A stretch of 64,000 nt of DNA from Peromyscus leucopus (GCF_004664715.2 NC_051070.1:72358200-72422199), one strand, 5' to 3'. Shown: positions 53,310 to 63,145, counted from the first letter of the stretch. Notes: a model not told the origin generated them from the letters alone. Numbers and translations: made by a program.

Positions 53310-53640
53310 ATGAAAGGATGTTGATTTTTTTTTCTGTTACTTCTTCAGCATCTGTGAAGATGATCGCATGGATTTTGTCTTTCATTATGCTAATGTGGCA
53401 CATGGTACATACTGATTTATGTATGTCCTTGCATTCCAGGAATAAATTCCACTTAATCATGGTGAATGACCCTTTTAGTGTGCTAAGGAATTCAGCTTGC
53501 TAGTATTTTGTTGGGGATATATGCTTCTAACGTCACCAGGGGTGTTAGCCTATAATTTTTTTTTTTTTCGGTGTAGTGTCTTTGTCTGGCTTTGCTAACA
53601 GGGTAATGCTGGCTCCATAAAAAGAGTTTGAATCATGGAA
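53310..53640 (-). mobile_element. L1 ORF2 fragment, minus strand
   Basis: CTTGCATTCCAGGAATAAA, GTGCTAAGGAATTCAGCTTG and GCTAACAGGGTAATGCTGGC are reverse L1 ORF2 wording. It meets a plus-strand L1 3' UTR at about 53640. Confidence 0.85.
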
Positions 53641-54110
53641 AAGGAGGCAGAATGTAAAAGCCAGAGGGTGAGGAGCACTGTGAACTGCTGTCCTCTGGAG
53701 GTAACACACCTGTCACACTCATGAACTCACAACCACCGAGGTTACTTGAACAAGATCAAGCCAGCCAAAATTCTGGCACAGATGGGGGAGGGGTCCTTCA
53801 GGCCCACCCTCCTGAGATGCTATTGGCAGTTGAAAGCTGCTGGGGGAGGGGGAATCGTTCTTTTCTGAGGGTGTGGCCACTCTTAGCTGTCCCACGCTTG
53901 GTCGGATGGCCCCACACCGTGAGCAGGACTAACTGGGCTTAGTGGTTATCAAAAATAAAAAGGACATAAAGCTGGGCAGGTGTGTCGGGGGACATGGGGA
54001 TGGGGTCGGAGGAGGGAAATGAAGGTTGGAAATATTTGATCACATTTCATTATGCATGTGTGTGAAATTCTCAGGAACAAGGAAAATTATTTAAAAAGAA
54101 GTGAAATGAG
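53641..54110 (+). mobile_element. L1 3' UTR (Lx-like)
   Basis: GGCAGAATGTAAAAGCCAGAG, GATCAAGCCAGCCAAAATTC, TATTGGCAGTTGAAAGCTGC and GGGGGAGGGGGAATC are in L1 3' UTR order. Confidence 0.88.
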
Positions 54111-54259
54111 TTCGAGAGTATTCTCTCCCCCTCAGTGTTGCTAGAAGAGTGTGCGTGGGATTTGTTTCTGCCCCCCTGTTAAATGCTGAGTGGAATTCAG
54201 CAGCAAAACCATCACACTTCAGGTGCGTAAACGGAAGAACTTGATTACGATGTCGGTCT

Positions 54260-54825
54260 TGTCTCAATTTGCTCTCAGTCGATGGGAGGAAGCACCGTCA
54301 CCAAAGGCAACTTGGCGAGGAAGGGTTTATTCGGTTTACAAATCCTAATCACTGTCCATCCCAAAGGAAAGCCAGGGCAGGGGCTTAAGGCAGAAACCTG
54401 GAAGCAAAAACTGAAGCAGAGCCCGGCAGTGGTGGTGCACGCCTTTAATCTCGGCACTCGAGAGGCAGATGCAGGGGATCTCAGAGTTCGAGGCCAGCCT
54501 GGCCTAAAGATCCAGTTCCAGGACAGCCAGGGCTGCACGGAAAACCTTGTCTCAAAAAAGGAAAACAAACAAAAACCTGACAAGGGAAGAACACTCTTTA
54601 CTGACTTGCTCCTCACAGCTTGCTCGGTTTCCTTTTATACAACCCAGGACTACCTGTCCAGGGTTGGCATCACTCACCACGGGTTGGGCCCACCCACATC
54701 AATCATTAATCGAGAAAGTGCTCCACAGGCTTGCACACAGGCCAGTCTGATACAGGCACTTTCTTAACGGAGGTTCTTAGATTAACCCCGGCTTCTGACA
54801 AGGTAACAAAAAACCAACCAGCACA
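54260..54825 (-). mobile_element. MaLR LTR (MT/ORR1 group), minus strand, with B1
   Basis: In + orientation TGTCTCAATTTGCTCTCAG to ACCAACCAGCACA, matching in reverse the LTRs at 10387 and 63332. The B1 at 54419-54580 splits it. Confidence 0.78.
54419..54580 (+). mobile_element. B1 SINE
   Basis: GAGCCCGGCAGTGGTGGTGC to CTTGTCTCAAAAAAGG and an AAAC-rich tail. Confidence 0.92.
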
Positions 54826-54885
54826 AATATCATAGTTCATTCTCGTGCATCATTATTAGTCTGTTTGTATTTTCTATTTCTTCAT

Positions 54886-55108
54886 GTTTTTTAAAGATTT
54901 TTAAAATTTTTTTAATCATGTGTGTGTGTGTCTGTGTAAGCATATGACACAGATGTGTGGTTGCCTGCAGAGGCCAGAGACGTCAGATCCCCTGGAGCTA
55001 GAGTCACAGGTGGTTGTGAGCTACCTGACATGGATGCTGAGAATTGAACTTGGGTCCTCTAGAAGAGCAGTGCACACTCTTAACCACTGAGCCACCTCTA
55101 CAGTCCGC
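54886..55108 (-). mobile_element. B2/B3-type SINE
   Basis: GCAGAGGCCAGAGACGTCAG, CTAGAGTCACAGGTGGTTGT, GAGCCACCTCTACAGTCC. Confidence 0.88.
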
Positions 55109-55174
55109 TATTCCTTCATGATTTAATCTTGGTAGGGTGTACTTGTAAGAATTCATCCATTCTTTGTAGGTTAT

Positions 55175-55183
55175 TGGGTCTTT

Positions 55184-55238
<55 letters not shown>

Positions 55239-55360
55239 CTCTCTCTCTCTCTCACTCACTCCTTCCCTCCCTCCCTCCCTCCTCCTCCCTCCCTCCTCCC
55301 TCCCTCCCTCATTCCTTCCCTTCCTCCCTCCCTTCCTTTCGTTTCCTTTCCTTCTTTCCT
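55175..55360. repeat. (CTTT)n, (CT)n and (CCCT)n pyrimidine tract
   Basis: CTTT units to about 55238, CT to 55252, then CCCT/CCT; pure pyrimidine over most of 180 bp. Confidence 0.95.
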
Positions 55361-55361
55361 C

Positions 55362-55494
55362 TTTTTAGAGAGGGTCTCAAGTACCCCAGGCTGGCTCTAA
55401 ACTCTCTATGTAGCCACAGATGGCCTCAGACACACGATTCTGCCTTTGCCACCCAAATGCTGGGGTTATAGTCATGACCTCTAACTTCTGGCTC
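55362..55494 (-). mobile_element. B1/PB1 SINE, old
   Basis: AGAGAGGGTCTCAAGTACC, CCAGGCTGGCTCTAAACTC, AATGCTGGGGTTATAG. Confidence 0.75.
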
Positions 55495-55625
55495 TCAAAT
55501 CTCTTATATAATTGCTCCTAACAGTCTCAAGACTCTATTTCTGTGGTAACACAGCCTTTACTACAATGAAGGGTGAGCTTTCAGCTCCTTGTTTCTTCAG
55601 GGCTCTTATCATGAAGACATGTTGA

Positions 55626-55846
55626 ATTTTTAAAAAGATTCATTCATTCATTCATTCATTCATTCATTCATTTATTTATTTAATGTATGAGTGCTCTACC
55701 TGCATGTACACCTTTAAACCAGAAGAGGGCACCAGATCTCATTACAGATGGTTGTGAGCTATCATGTGGTTGCTGGGAATTGAACTCAAGACCTCTGGAA
55801 GAGCAACCAGTGCTCTTAACTACTAAGCCATCTCTCCAGCCCTATG
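55626..55846 (-). mobile_element. B2 SINE with (ATTC)n tail
   Basis: ATTC repeats then TTTATTTATTTAATG, GAAGAGGGCACCAGATCTC, AGCCATCTCTCCAGCCC. Confidence 0.93.
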
Positions 55847-55848
55847 TC

Positions 55849-56041
55849 TATTTTCTTTTTTAATTTAAGATTTATTTTTATTTATGTGTTTCTGTGTCTT
55901 TTGGCTATGTTGTGTGTGACCAGAAAAGAGATGTCAGATCTCCTGGAGCAAGAGTTACAGGTGCTTGTCAGTCACTGAACTGAACTTGGGTCCTCTGGAA
56001 GACCAGTATGTGCCCTTAACAGCTAAGTCATCTTTCTAGCT
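55849..56041 (-). mobile_element. B2/B3-type SINE, old
   Basis: AAGATTTATTTTTATTTATG, GAGATGTCAGATCTCCTGG, TAAGTCATCTTTCTAGC. Confidence 0.8.
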
Positions 56042-56052
56042 AGAGATGTCGG

Positions 56053-56224
56053 GTTTTTTTTTTTTTTTTTTTTTTTTTTTCCTCCGAGACAGGGTTTCTT
56101 CGTGTAGTTTTGGTGCCTGTCCTGGATCTCGCTCTGTAGACTAGGCTGGCCTCGAACTCACAGAGATCCACCTGGCTCTGCCTCCTGAGTGCTGGGATCA
56201 AAGGCGTGCGCCACCACACTCGGC
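56053..56224 (-). mobile_element. B1 SINE
   Basis: T tract, GAGACAGGGTTTCTTCGTG to GCGCCACCACACTCGGCC. Confidence 0.94.
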
Positions 56225-57025
56225 CACTTACATTCTTTTTCCTGCTCCTTCATGATGTTCCTGTGTCTTAAGTAGATTGATACAGACGTCCCATTTAGGG
56301 CTGAGCACTCAGCAATCACATAATTTCAGCACTCTGACCAGTTCTGTGTCTCTGCATTAACTACTGTCCATTATAGCTAGAAGCTTCTGGCCGGGGCTGA
56401 GAACAGCAGTGATCTATGGGTAAAAGCAGAAATATTTCAAAGATCGTTTGATGACGTGTCAATTCAGTTAGACAACAGTAATCTTGGGAGGCGTTATGTT
56501 GTCTCGGGCTCTTATGTGTCTTACGTTACTGAGTTGGGAGTTATGCACCTGGTGTTTATTTCCTTGCTTGGTTTGTTTTTAAAATCAGCTGTATTGTTTC
56601 AGTCAAAGTATTTGCTGTGTTTACCTGGGAACTGGATGTGGCTGAGCTGAGTGTGTAGTCCAGAAAATAATTCCTTAGTTCAGGAACTCTGGGTGCCTCG
56701 TGTAAGCTCTGTATTATTCTCTGGTAGATGTTAATTGAGAGAGCAACCATGGCTGCTGGATATTCCCACTACGAAAATGTACTAACCAATTAGTAACGGT
56801 GGCCCCTTTGGTTGCAATAACTGCTGGAGGTTAAAACCTGAAGACAGCAGGGAGCATGTTCCCATTTAAGTTAATCAGGTTAAAGCAGGAGGGATAGAGG
56901 GCGGGTAAAGATAAGGATTAAATATTATATTAATTTAGAAAAGAAAAAATTAAGATAGCTAAAGTAGCTAGAAGGAGATTTTAGAGACTGTTAAAGCTAT
57001 GGAAAGTCATAACTAAGAAGTAAAA
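56225..57025. other. No recognised feature
   Basis: Unassigned. The section 56860-57020 is AT-rich and could be ERV-derived, without firm evidence. Confidence 0.4.
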
Positions 57026-57027
57026 AG

Positions 57028-57164
57028 AGCTGGGCATGGTGGCACACGCCTTCAATCCCAACACTCAGGAGGCAGAGGCAAGAGGGTCTCTGTGAGTTCG
57101 AGACCAGTCTGGTCTACATAGTGAGTTCCAGTCAGGACAGTCAGAGCTATGTAAAGAGACTGTC

Positions 57165-57209
<45 letters not shown>

Positions 57210-57233
57210 AAGAAAGAAAGAAAGAAAAAAGAG
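57028..57233 (+). mobile_element. B1 SINE with long A/(GAAA)n tail
   Basis: AGCTGGGCATGGTGGCACAC to GAGACTGTCC, then about 45 A and GAAA units. Confidence 0.92.
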
Positions 57234-57234
57234 G

Positions 57235-57770
57235 GCAGGTATGGTTAAGAGCACTGGCTGCTCTTCCAGAGGACCTGGGTTCGATTCCCAGCACCCACGT
57301 GGTTGCACACAACCATCTTTAGCTTAGTTACGTTCCCATTGCTGTTGCAGACACCATGACCGAGGCAACTTACAAAAGAAAATGTTTAATTTGGGGCTCA
57401 TGGTTCCAGAGGATTAAAGTCCGTGACCAGCATGGCAGCAGGCAGGCATGGCGCTGGAGCAGGAGCTGAGAGCTCACATCTGATTCTCAAGCAAGAGGCA
57501 GGGAGCTGGCTGGGAGATGCTTTGACACCTCACATCTGTTCCCCAGGGACACACCTCCTTCAACAAGGCCACACTTCCCAGTCCTCAAAAGTTCTACCAA
57601 CCTGCCCAAATTATTCAACACAGGAGCTTATTGGAGCCATCCTCATTTGCGGAGGACCCAGCACCCTCTTCTGGCACCGTAAGGAATTGCATGCACGTGG
57701 ACCATAAACATACATACATTCGGGCAAACACACACGGAACATAAATAAATAAAAAAATCATTTTTAAAAA
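57235..57770 (+). mobile_element. B2/B3-type SINE split by a MaLR LTR
   Basis: The promoter half (57235-57320: GGTTAAGAGCACTGGCTGC, GGGTTCGATTCCCAGCACCC) and the distal half (about 57637-57770: CAGCACCCTCTTCTGGCACC, ending in an AAATAAATAAA tail) lie on either side of the LTR. Confidence 0.75.
57321..57636 (-). mobile_element. ORR1-like MaLR LTR, minus strand
   Basis: TTAGCTTAGTTACGTTCCC, CAGACACCATGACCGAGGC, TTCAACAAGGCCACACTTCC are the reverse of the LTR type at 3771 and 7372. Confidence 0.72.
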
Positions 57771-57902
57771 GTAATAAAAAGGAAGCATCAAGGGTGAAAG
57801 AGGAGAAGATGTAGTAATAAGAAAAGTATGAGAATGTACATGAAGTATAAGAGAAGCATTAAAATATATGGGTGGAAGAGGGAGTAAAGAATGAATTATG
57901 GC

Positions 57903-58037
57903 TGGGCAGTGGTAGCGCACACCTTTAATCCTAGCACTTGGGAGGCAGAGCCAGGTGGATCTCTGTGAGTTCGAGGCCAGCCTGGACTACAGAATGAGTT
58001 CCAGGACAGGCTCCAAAGCTACACAGAGAAACCCTGT
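57903..58037 (+). mobile_element. B1 SINE
   Basis: GGCTGGGCAGTGGTAGCGCAC to AGAGAAACCCTGT; it ends without an A tail at the start of the next B1. Confidence 0.92.
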
Positions 58038-58182
58038 ATGGCCCAGCAGTGGTGATGCACGCCTTTAATTCCAGCAGAGGCAGGCGGATCTCTGTGAGTT
58101 CGAGGCCAGCCTAATCTACAGAGTTAGGTTCAGGACAGCTAGGGCTCTTACCCAGAGATTTGTAAACCCCGTCTCAGAGGGA
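58038..58182 (+). mobile_element. B1 SINE, directly abutting the previous one
   Basis: GGCCCAGCAGTGGTGATGCAC to CCCCGTCTCAGAGG, with a deletion of the CACTCGGGAGG segment. Confidence 0.9.
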
Positions 58183-58640
58183 GTGGGGTGGGGAGAATGA
58201 CTTGTTTAGACGGATTGAAGACACAGACACGGCATTCCTAAAACCTAACTGAGCAGCACACAGACAAAAGCTGAAGCATCCTGAGACATACGGGCAAGAG
58301 TGGAAATTAAAGAACTGAGCATAAGAAATTAAAAGACCACATATGGAGCGGGCTGCTGGTACAGCTGCACAGAGTTGAAAGGTGATGTTCTCAGATCTCT
58401 TTGGCTCTACCAGGCTGCATGGTGCTGTGCCAGGGAGGGATGAGCTGTTTCCTGCAGTCTCCAGTTCCCATGTGTCGGGAAGGGGAGTTCCCTGGGACCC
58501 CCTGCGCAGCACCGGACCTTTCCCACCTTTTCTGGTGCTTCAGGACAGGTGGGGTGTGTGGGAGGAGCAGCCAGCTCTCTCCAGGGCAGCTTTATTCATC
58601 AAGGGCTGGATTGCAGGTGTGTCCTGCTGTGCCCAACTCA
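58183..58640. other. No recognised gene
   Basis: Overlapping open frames on both strands (58174-58512 minus, 58382-58709 plus) look accidental in GC-richer DNA; no domain is recognisable. Confidence 0.4.
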
Positions 58641-58644
58641 GCCA

Positions 58645-59024
58645 TCGAATTCTTGACAAAGGAGCCAAAAATATACAGGGGGGGAAAGGTCAACATCTTT
58701 AACAAGTGATGCAGAAGAAATGGGATATTCACACACAAAAGAGGTGAAAATAGGTCCCTCTTGCCCTGTACAAGAATGAATTCAATACTTATCAAAGCTA
58801 GTATGTAGGAACTGGGGCTTTGGAAGGCTAGAGGACAGCTTCAAGACTTAGGCCTAGGCATGGTTTGAATGGAGCTCCAGGAGCTTCCAAAATAATCAGC
58901 ACCAGAATTGACTGAGGACAGTACATCAAACTTAAAGGTTTCTTGTAATGAAGAAAACCATTAAAGACGGAAGACAGCCTGCTGAATGGGAGGAAATCTT
59001 TGTCAGCTCTCCCTTGGAAACTTT

Positions 59025-59027
<3 letters not shown>
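58645..59027 (+). mobile_element. L1 ORF2 fragment
   Basis: TTCTTGACAAAGGAGCCAAA, AACATCTTTAACAAGTGATG and GTACAAGAATGAATTCAATAC are L1 ORF2 wording, with broken frames. Confidence 0.82.

Positions 59028-59078
<51 letters not shown>
59028..59078. repeat. (CA)n microsatellite
   Basis: Pure CA dinucleotides. Confidence 0.95.
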
Positions 59079-59081
<3 letters not shown>

Positions 59082-59103
59082 TGAATAATCCAATCAATAA
59101 ATG

Positions 59104-59280
59104 GGGCTGGAGAGATGGCTCAGAGGTTAAGAGCACTGACTGCTCTTTGAGAACTGAGTTCAATTCCCAGCAACCACATGGTGGGTCACAACCATCTGTC
59201 ATGAGATCTGGTGCCCTCTTCTGGTGTGCAAGTGTACATGCAGGCAGAACACCGTATACATAATAAATAAACCTTAGAAG
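59104..59280 (+). mobile_element. B2 SINE
   Basis: GGGCTGGAGAGATGGCTCAG to CATAATAAATAAACC; complete. Confidence 0.95.
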
Positions 59281-59346
59281 AAGGGGGAGGAGGAGGAGGA
59301 GGAGGAGGAGGAGGAGGAGGAGGAAGAGGAGGAGGAGGAGGAGAAA
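59281..59346. repeat. (GGA)n purine repeat
   Basis: GGA units at the 3' end of the B2. Confidence 0.95.
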
Positions 59347-59351
59347 GCACA

Positions 59352-59505
59352 GCTGGGTGTGGTAGCTGGGTGTGGTAGCTGGGTGTGGTAGCACACAAGT
59401 GTCGCTCCAGCACTAAGGACCCTCACTGCCTGGTCTACAAGCATGAAGAGCGTGACACCAGTCCAGGCGATGGAGTAAACCCTATCTCAAAAACAACAAA
59501 AACAA
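59352..59505 (+). mobile_element. B1-like SINE with triplicated head
   Basis: AGCTGGGTGTGGT is present three times in tandem (59353-59395) before a decayed B1 body with CCTATCTCAAAAACAAC. Confidence 0.75.
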
Positions 59506-59669
59506 AAATGAAAGAAAGGTAAGGAGGAGGGGAAAGGAGGAGGAATCCCTCCTTACCAATATATTCATGAAGAAGCTGCCTCCACCCACTGCTACTTCTG
59601 ATACACACGTCAAAACTGTGCTGAGAGTCCATCCCTCCCTAGCAAGGATGACGGACATCAAGAAAACAA

Positions 59670-59860
59670 GCAAGCAGTGGGCCTGGAGAGCTGGTCACCC
59701 CTTAAGAGCACTCACAGAGGACTCGGGTTCAATCCCCAGCACCCATGTGGTGGCTCACAACCATCTGTATCTCCAGGTCCAGGAGATCTGGCACCCTCTT
59801 TTGGCCTCTTTGGGCACTGCATGTCTGCAAACACACATACACGTAAAAATTAACTAATTA
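59670..59860 (+). mobile_element. B2/B3-type SINE
   Basis: GGCCTGGAGAGCTGGTCACC, GGGTTCAATCCCCAGCACCC, GATCTGGCACCCTCTTTTGG. Confidence 0.88.
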
Positions 59861-59874
59861 AAAGAAAAGAATCA

Positions 59875-60065
59875 GGGCTGGAGAGATGGCTCAGGGGTTA
59901 AGCGCACTGCCTGCTCTTCCAGAGGTCCTGAGTTCAATTCCCAGCAACCACATGGTGGGTCATAAACATCTATAATGAGATCTGGTGCCCTCTTCTAGCC
60001 TGAAGTGATACATGCAGGCAGAACACTGTATACATAATAAATAAATAAATCTTAAAAAAAGAAAA
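59875..60065 (+). mobile_element. B2 SINE
   Basis: GGGCTGGAGAGATGGCTCAG to AATAAATAAATAAATC and an A tail. Confidence 0.95.
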
Positions 60066-60221
60066 GAAACAGCACCTGCCTAGGATGCATTAGGATGAAC
60101 CTCTAACACAACACAGGCAAAGAGGAACTGTTACATATGTTTCATGAGCCTGTTGGCCGTCTGTATGTCTTCCTCACAGAGTGTCTATTCAATCCTTTGT
60201 TCACTTTCAAATTGGATGGAA

Positions 60222-60404
60222 GATGCCTTTTTTTTTTTTTTTTTTTTTTTTTCCCAAGACAGGGTTTCTCTGTGTAGCTTTGCACCTTTTCTGGAACTCG
60301 CTCTGTAAACCAGGCTGGCCTCGAACTCACAGAGATCCCCCTACCTCTGCCTCCCAAGTGCTGGGATTAAAGGCGTGCACTGCCGCCGCCGCCGCCGCCG
60401 CCGC
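60222..60404 (-). mobile_element. B1 SINE with (GCC)n expansion
   Basis: T tract, AAGACAGGGTTTCTCTGTG, GTGCTGGGATTAAAGGCGTG, then a GCC triplet array and CTGGC. TGGAAGATGC flanks it on both sides. Confidence 0.94.
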
Positions 60405-60407
60405 CTG
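60380..60407. repeat. (GCC)n triplet repeat in the B1 head
   Basis: Eight or nine GCC units where most B1s have two or three GGT/GGC. Confidence 0.93.
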
Positions 60408-60465
60408 GCTGGAAGATGCTTTTTTAAAATTAAAATCTTTTGGGATGTATGACATGTGTGCAAAT

Positions 60466-60467
<2 letters not shown>

Positions 60468-60499
<32 letters not shown>
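60468..60499. repeat. (GT)n microsatellite
   Basis: Pure GT dinucleotides. Confidence 0.95.
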
Positions 60500-60503
<4 letters not shown>

Positions 60504-60613
60504 ACATGCATACTGAGGTGAATATGTGGAAGCCAAAGAATGTCCTTGGTTGCTGGCCCACGCCTTCCTCCTTGTTTAAGGCGGGATCGCTTTGTTGCTT
60601 TTCTGCTTCTTGT

Positions 60614-60694
60614 ACCAGGTTAGCTGCGTGCGCCAGGTTAGCTCAGTACCCCAGGTTAGACATAGACACCAGGCTAGACATAGGCACTAGGCTA
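60614..60694. repeat. Small minisatellite, about 17-20 bp units
   Basis: ACCAGGTTAGCT, GCCAGGTTAGCT, CCCAGGTTAGAC, ACCAGGCTAGAC and ACTAGGCTAG follow one another. Confidence 0.8.
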
Positions 60695-61120
60695 GTGTGC
60701 CCTTAAGTTTCTGGGGATTCTCCTATCTCTGCCTACTGTTTCGCGGGAGGGTACTGGGATGACACAGTTGGGACCACACCCAGTTTTACTTGGGTCCTGG
60801 ATATTGGAATTCCAGTCCTCATATTTATATATCAAATTAATTTTCCACGGAGCCATCTGCCTAGCTGCCTCCCTCTCCTCCTCCTCCTTCAACATAAAAA
60901 CACACATCTTACGCTCTCATTTCATCCCAGTATTGTATTTTATTCTCTAAGTGTATTGTACTTTAAAAATAAATCTCTTGACTTCTAGATATTTAGCTTG
61001 CACTTTTATAACTTTAAAATGAATGCTATAATTTACTTTTCAGTAAGTAACTCCACGTATGGGTTCAAAACTATTTCTGAGAAAAGCTCCTAAAAAGCAG
61101 AATTGCTAGGTATAATAGTA
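60695..61120. other. No recognised feature
   Basis: Unassigned sequence. Confidence 0.4.
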
Positions 61121-61123
61121 AGT

Positions 61124-61168
61124 TGTGTGTGTGTGTGTGCGCGCACGCGCGCGCGTGCTCTGTGTGTG
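61124..61168. repeat. (GT)n(GC)n alternating purine-pyrimidine tract
   Basis: GT units run into GCGCGCACGCGCGCGCGTGC and back to GT. Confidence 0.93.
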
Positions 61169-61169
61169 T

Positions 61170-61471
61170 ATATTTATTCTAGTGTGTATGTGCACACATG
61201 TGTGTATGAGTGTGGAGGTCAGAGGTGCATCATGTGGACTCCACCCCCCCCCCAATCCCACAAGGCCTCTCACTGAAACTGGAGCTGCCCAGGTTGGCTA
61301 GGCTGGCTGCTTAGGGTGTCTTAGTGATTCTTGTGTCCCTCCTTTCCAGCCCTGGGATTACTGGCCGGGGCCACCACCGTGTCCAGTCTTTTATGTGGGT
61401 GCTGGGAATCTGGACTCAGGTCCTCACGCTTGTGTGGCAAACACTTTGCCTACTGAGCCGTCTCCTCAGCC
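61170..61471 (-). mobile_element. B3-type SINE with a B1-like middle
   Basis: Tail side GTGTGGAGGTCAGAGG, middle CCTGGGATTACTGGCCGGGG, promoter side CTTTGCCTACTGAGCCGTC, minus strand. Looks like a composite or a nested pair. Confidence 0.6.
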
Positions 61472-61477
61472 CCTGGG

Positions 61478-61605
61478 TTTTGTTTCTGAGACAAGGTTTT
61501 GCTATGTAGTTAAGGCCGCCCTGTAATTCCCTGTGTAACCTGGACTGGCCTCAAACTCGATTGTTTCAGCTTCGCTAAGGCTGGATTATAGGTTTGAACT
61601 TCCGT
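61478..61605 (-). mobile_element. B1/PB1 SINE, old
   Basis: TGAGACAAGGTTTTGCTATG, GACTGGCCTCAAACTCG. Confidence 0.75.
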
Positions 61606-61625
61606 GCATAGGAGCAGAATATATT

Positions 61626-61626
<1 letters not shown>

Positions 61627-61689
<63 letters not shown>

Positions 61690-61690
61690 T
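61627..61690. repeat. (CTTT)n microsatellite
   Basis: CTTT units, the expanded tail of the following minus-strand B1. Confidence 0.95.
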
Positions 61691-61826
61691 TCTTTTCTTT
61701 TTTCTTTTGGTTTTTTGAGACAGGGTTTCTCTGTGTAGTTCCCAGGCTGGCCTCGAACTCACAGAGAACCGCCTGTCTCTGCCTCCTGAGTGCTAAGATT
61801 AAAGGCGTGTGCCACCACTGCCAGGC
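61691..61826 (-). mobile_element. B1 SINE with internal deletion
   Basis: TTTTTTGAGACAGGGTTTCTC to GTGCCACCACTGCCAGGC. CAGAATATATTTCT and CAGAATACATTTCT flank the element and its tail. Confidence 0.93.
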
Positions 61827-61907
61827 TCAGAATACATTTCTTAAACTGTAGACATATGTTGCTAGATTGCTTCTTAATATGGATGCACCCACTGGTCTTG
61901 CTTGAAG

Positions 61908-61909
<2 letters not shown>

Positions 61910-61946
<37 letters not shown>
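61910..61946. repeat. Poly(A) run
   Basis: About 37 consecutive A without a recognisable SINE body before it. Confidence 0.95.
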
Positions 61947-61950
<4 letters not shown>

Positions 61951-62110
61951 CTCAAATACTTATCAACAATGAATTTTGTGTGTTTAAAAGTGTGATAATC
62001 TGGCATCTTATGATTTTAAATTATATTTTACTTAATCCTGTGAGTATAAAATTTTCATACATTATTGGGCATTTAAATTTTTAATTTCTTTTTGATAAAT
62101 TAGTTGTTCC
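61947..62110. other. AT-rich, no recognised feature
   Basis: Unassigned. Confidence 0.4.
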
Positions 62111-62112
62111 TT

Positions 62113-62325
62113 TAAAATTCTTTAAATTTACTGTATGTGTATGAGTGTTTTGCCTGTGTGTATGTGCCATATGAATGTCTGGTGCCAGCAGAGACCTGAA
62201 GAGGGTACTGGATTCCTTGAACAGGAGCTATATGAAAGGCTGTGAGCTACCATGTGGGTGTTGGGAATTAGACACAGGTGGTCTGTAAGAACAAGTGACC
62301 ATAACTACTGACTATCTCTTCAGCT
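62113..62325 (-). mobile_element. B2/B3-type SINE, old
   Basis: GTGTATGAGTGTTTTGCCTG, CAGAGACCTGAAGAGGGTAC, CTGTGAGCTACCATGTGGGTG. Confidence 0.85.
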
Positions 62326-62454
62326 CCAGTTGCTTTTCTCATCAGCATTAAGATTAGCTGTCTTATGCTAGCCTTTGCCATCCTGCTTCAAATCCTCTTC
62401 ATGAGTCATAATCACTAGAGTATAGGGTAGGTTGTTTGTTTGCTATATTGTTGT

Positions 62455-62590
62455 CTTTTTTTTTAATGCCTCGTTATGTAGTCTTGGCTAGCCTGGAGAT
62501 TGTATTGACCAGGCTGGCCTTGAACTCATGTGGATCCTCCTGCCTCAGTCTCACAAGCGCTGAGATGACAGGTATGTGCCACCGCCCTTG
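62455..62590 (-). mobile_element. B1/PB1 SINE, old
   Basis: CCAGGCTGGCCTTGAACTCATG, CCTGCCTCAGTCTCACAAGC, ATGACAGGTATGTGCCACC. Confidence 0.82.
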
Positions 62591-62669
62591 ACCTTACTGG
62601 ATTTTTTATTTGCATTTCATCTTTGTGGAATTCAATTATTTTGGTGCAGGGCATCAAATGAAAACTTTA

Positions 62670-62796
62670 CTTGCTTCCTTGCTTATTTTGAGACATGGAC
62701 TCAGCATGTTGCCCAGGTTGGTCATGAACTCAAAAGCCTCTTAGGTCAGCCTCCCCAGAGCCTGGATTACAGGCTGGTGCCAGCATCTCTGGCGTC
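62670..62796 (-). mobile_element. B1/PB1 SINE, old
   Basis: TTTTGAGACATGGACTCAGC, GCCCAGGTTGGTCATGAACTC, CTGGATTACAGGCTGGTGCC. Confidence 0.75.
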
Positions 62797-62799
62797 AAA

Positions 62800-63120
62800 G
62801 GAAAATGTTGCTGTGGACTCGCTCAGTCTTTCATCTGCCCGTCTTCACCACCACTGCTCGCCTTAGAAAGCTCTCATCTGCACCCAGAATGTTTTATCAA
62901 CACTTCTTACATCATGTGGTTTTGATTTTTTTTATTTAAACATCTAGAACTTTCTAATGCAGGATTTGTTAGTGAGGCACAACCTATCTGATTTATACCT
63001 AGGTATCTAGCTCTTCCCACATTACTTGTTACTTTTTAAATTGAGCCAATCATTAACTAATAGGAAATAGTTCCATCAAATGTACTGGAGCTCCCTGTTG
63101 GATTCTGATCTTTCTCTTCT
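62800..63120. other. No recognised feature
   Basis: Unassigned sequence. Confidence 0.4.
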
Positions 63121-63145
63121 TCTCAGGTTGGCCTTGAACTCACAG

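Noticed and set aside
54282..54767. 161-codon open frame on the plus strand
   Set aside because: It lies antisense in a MaLR LTR and through a B1.
58382..58709. Two overlapping plus-strand frames of about 100 codons
   Set aside because: They overlap in different frames in GC-richer DNA and run into an L1 fragment.
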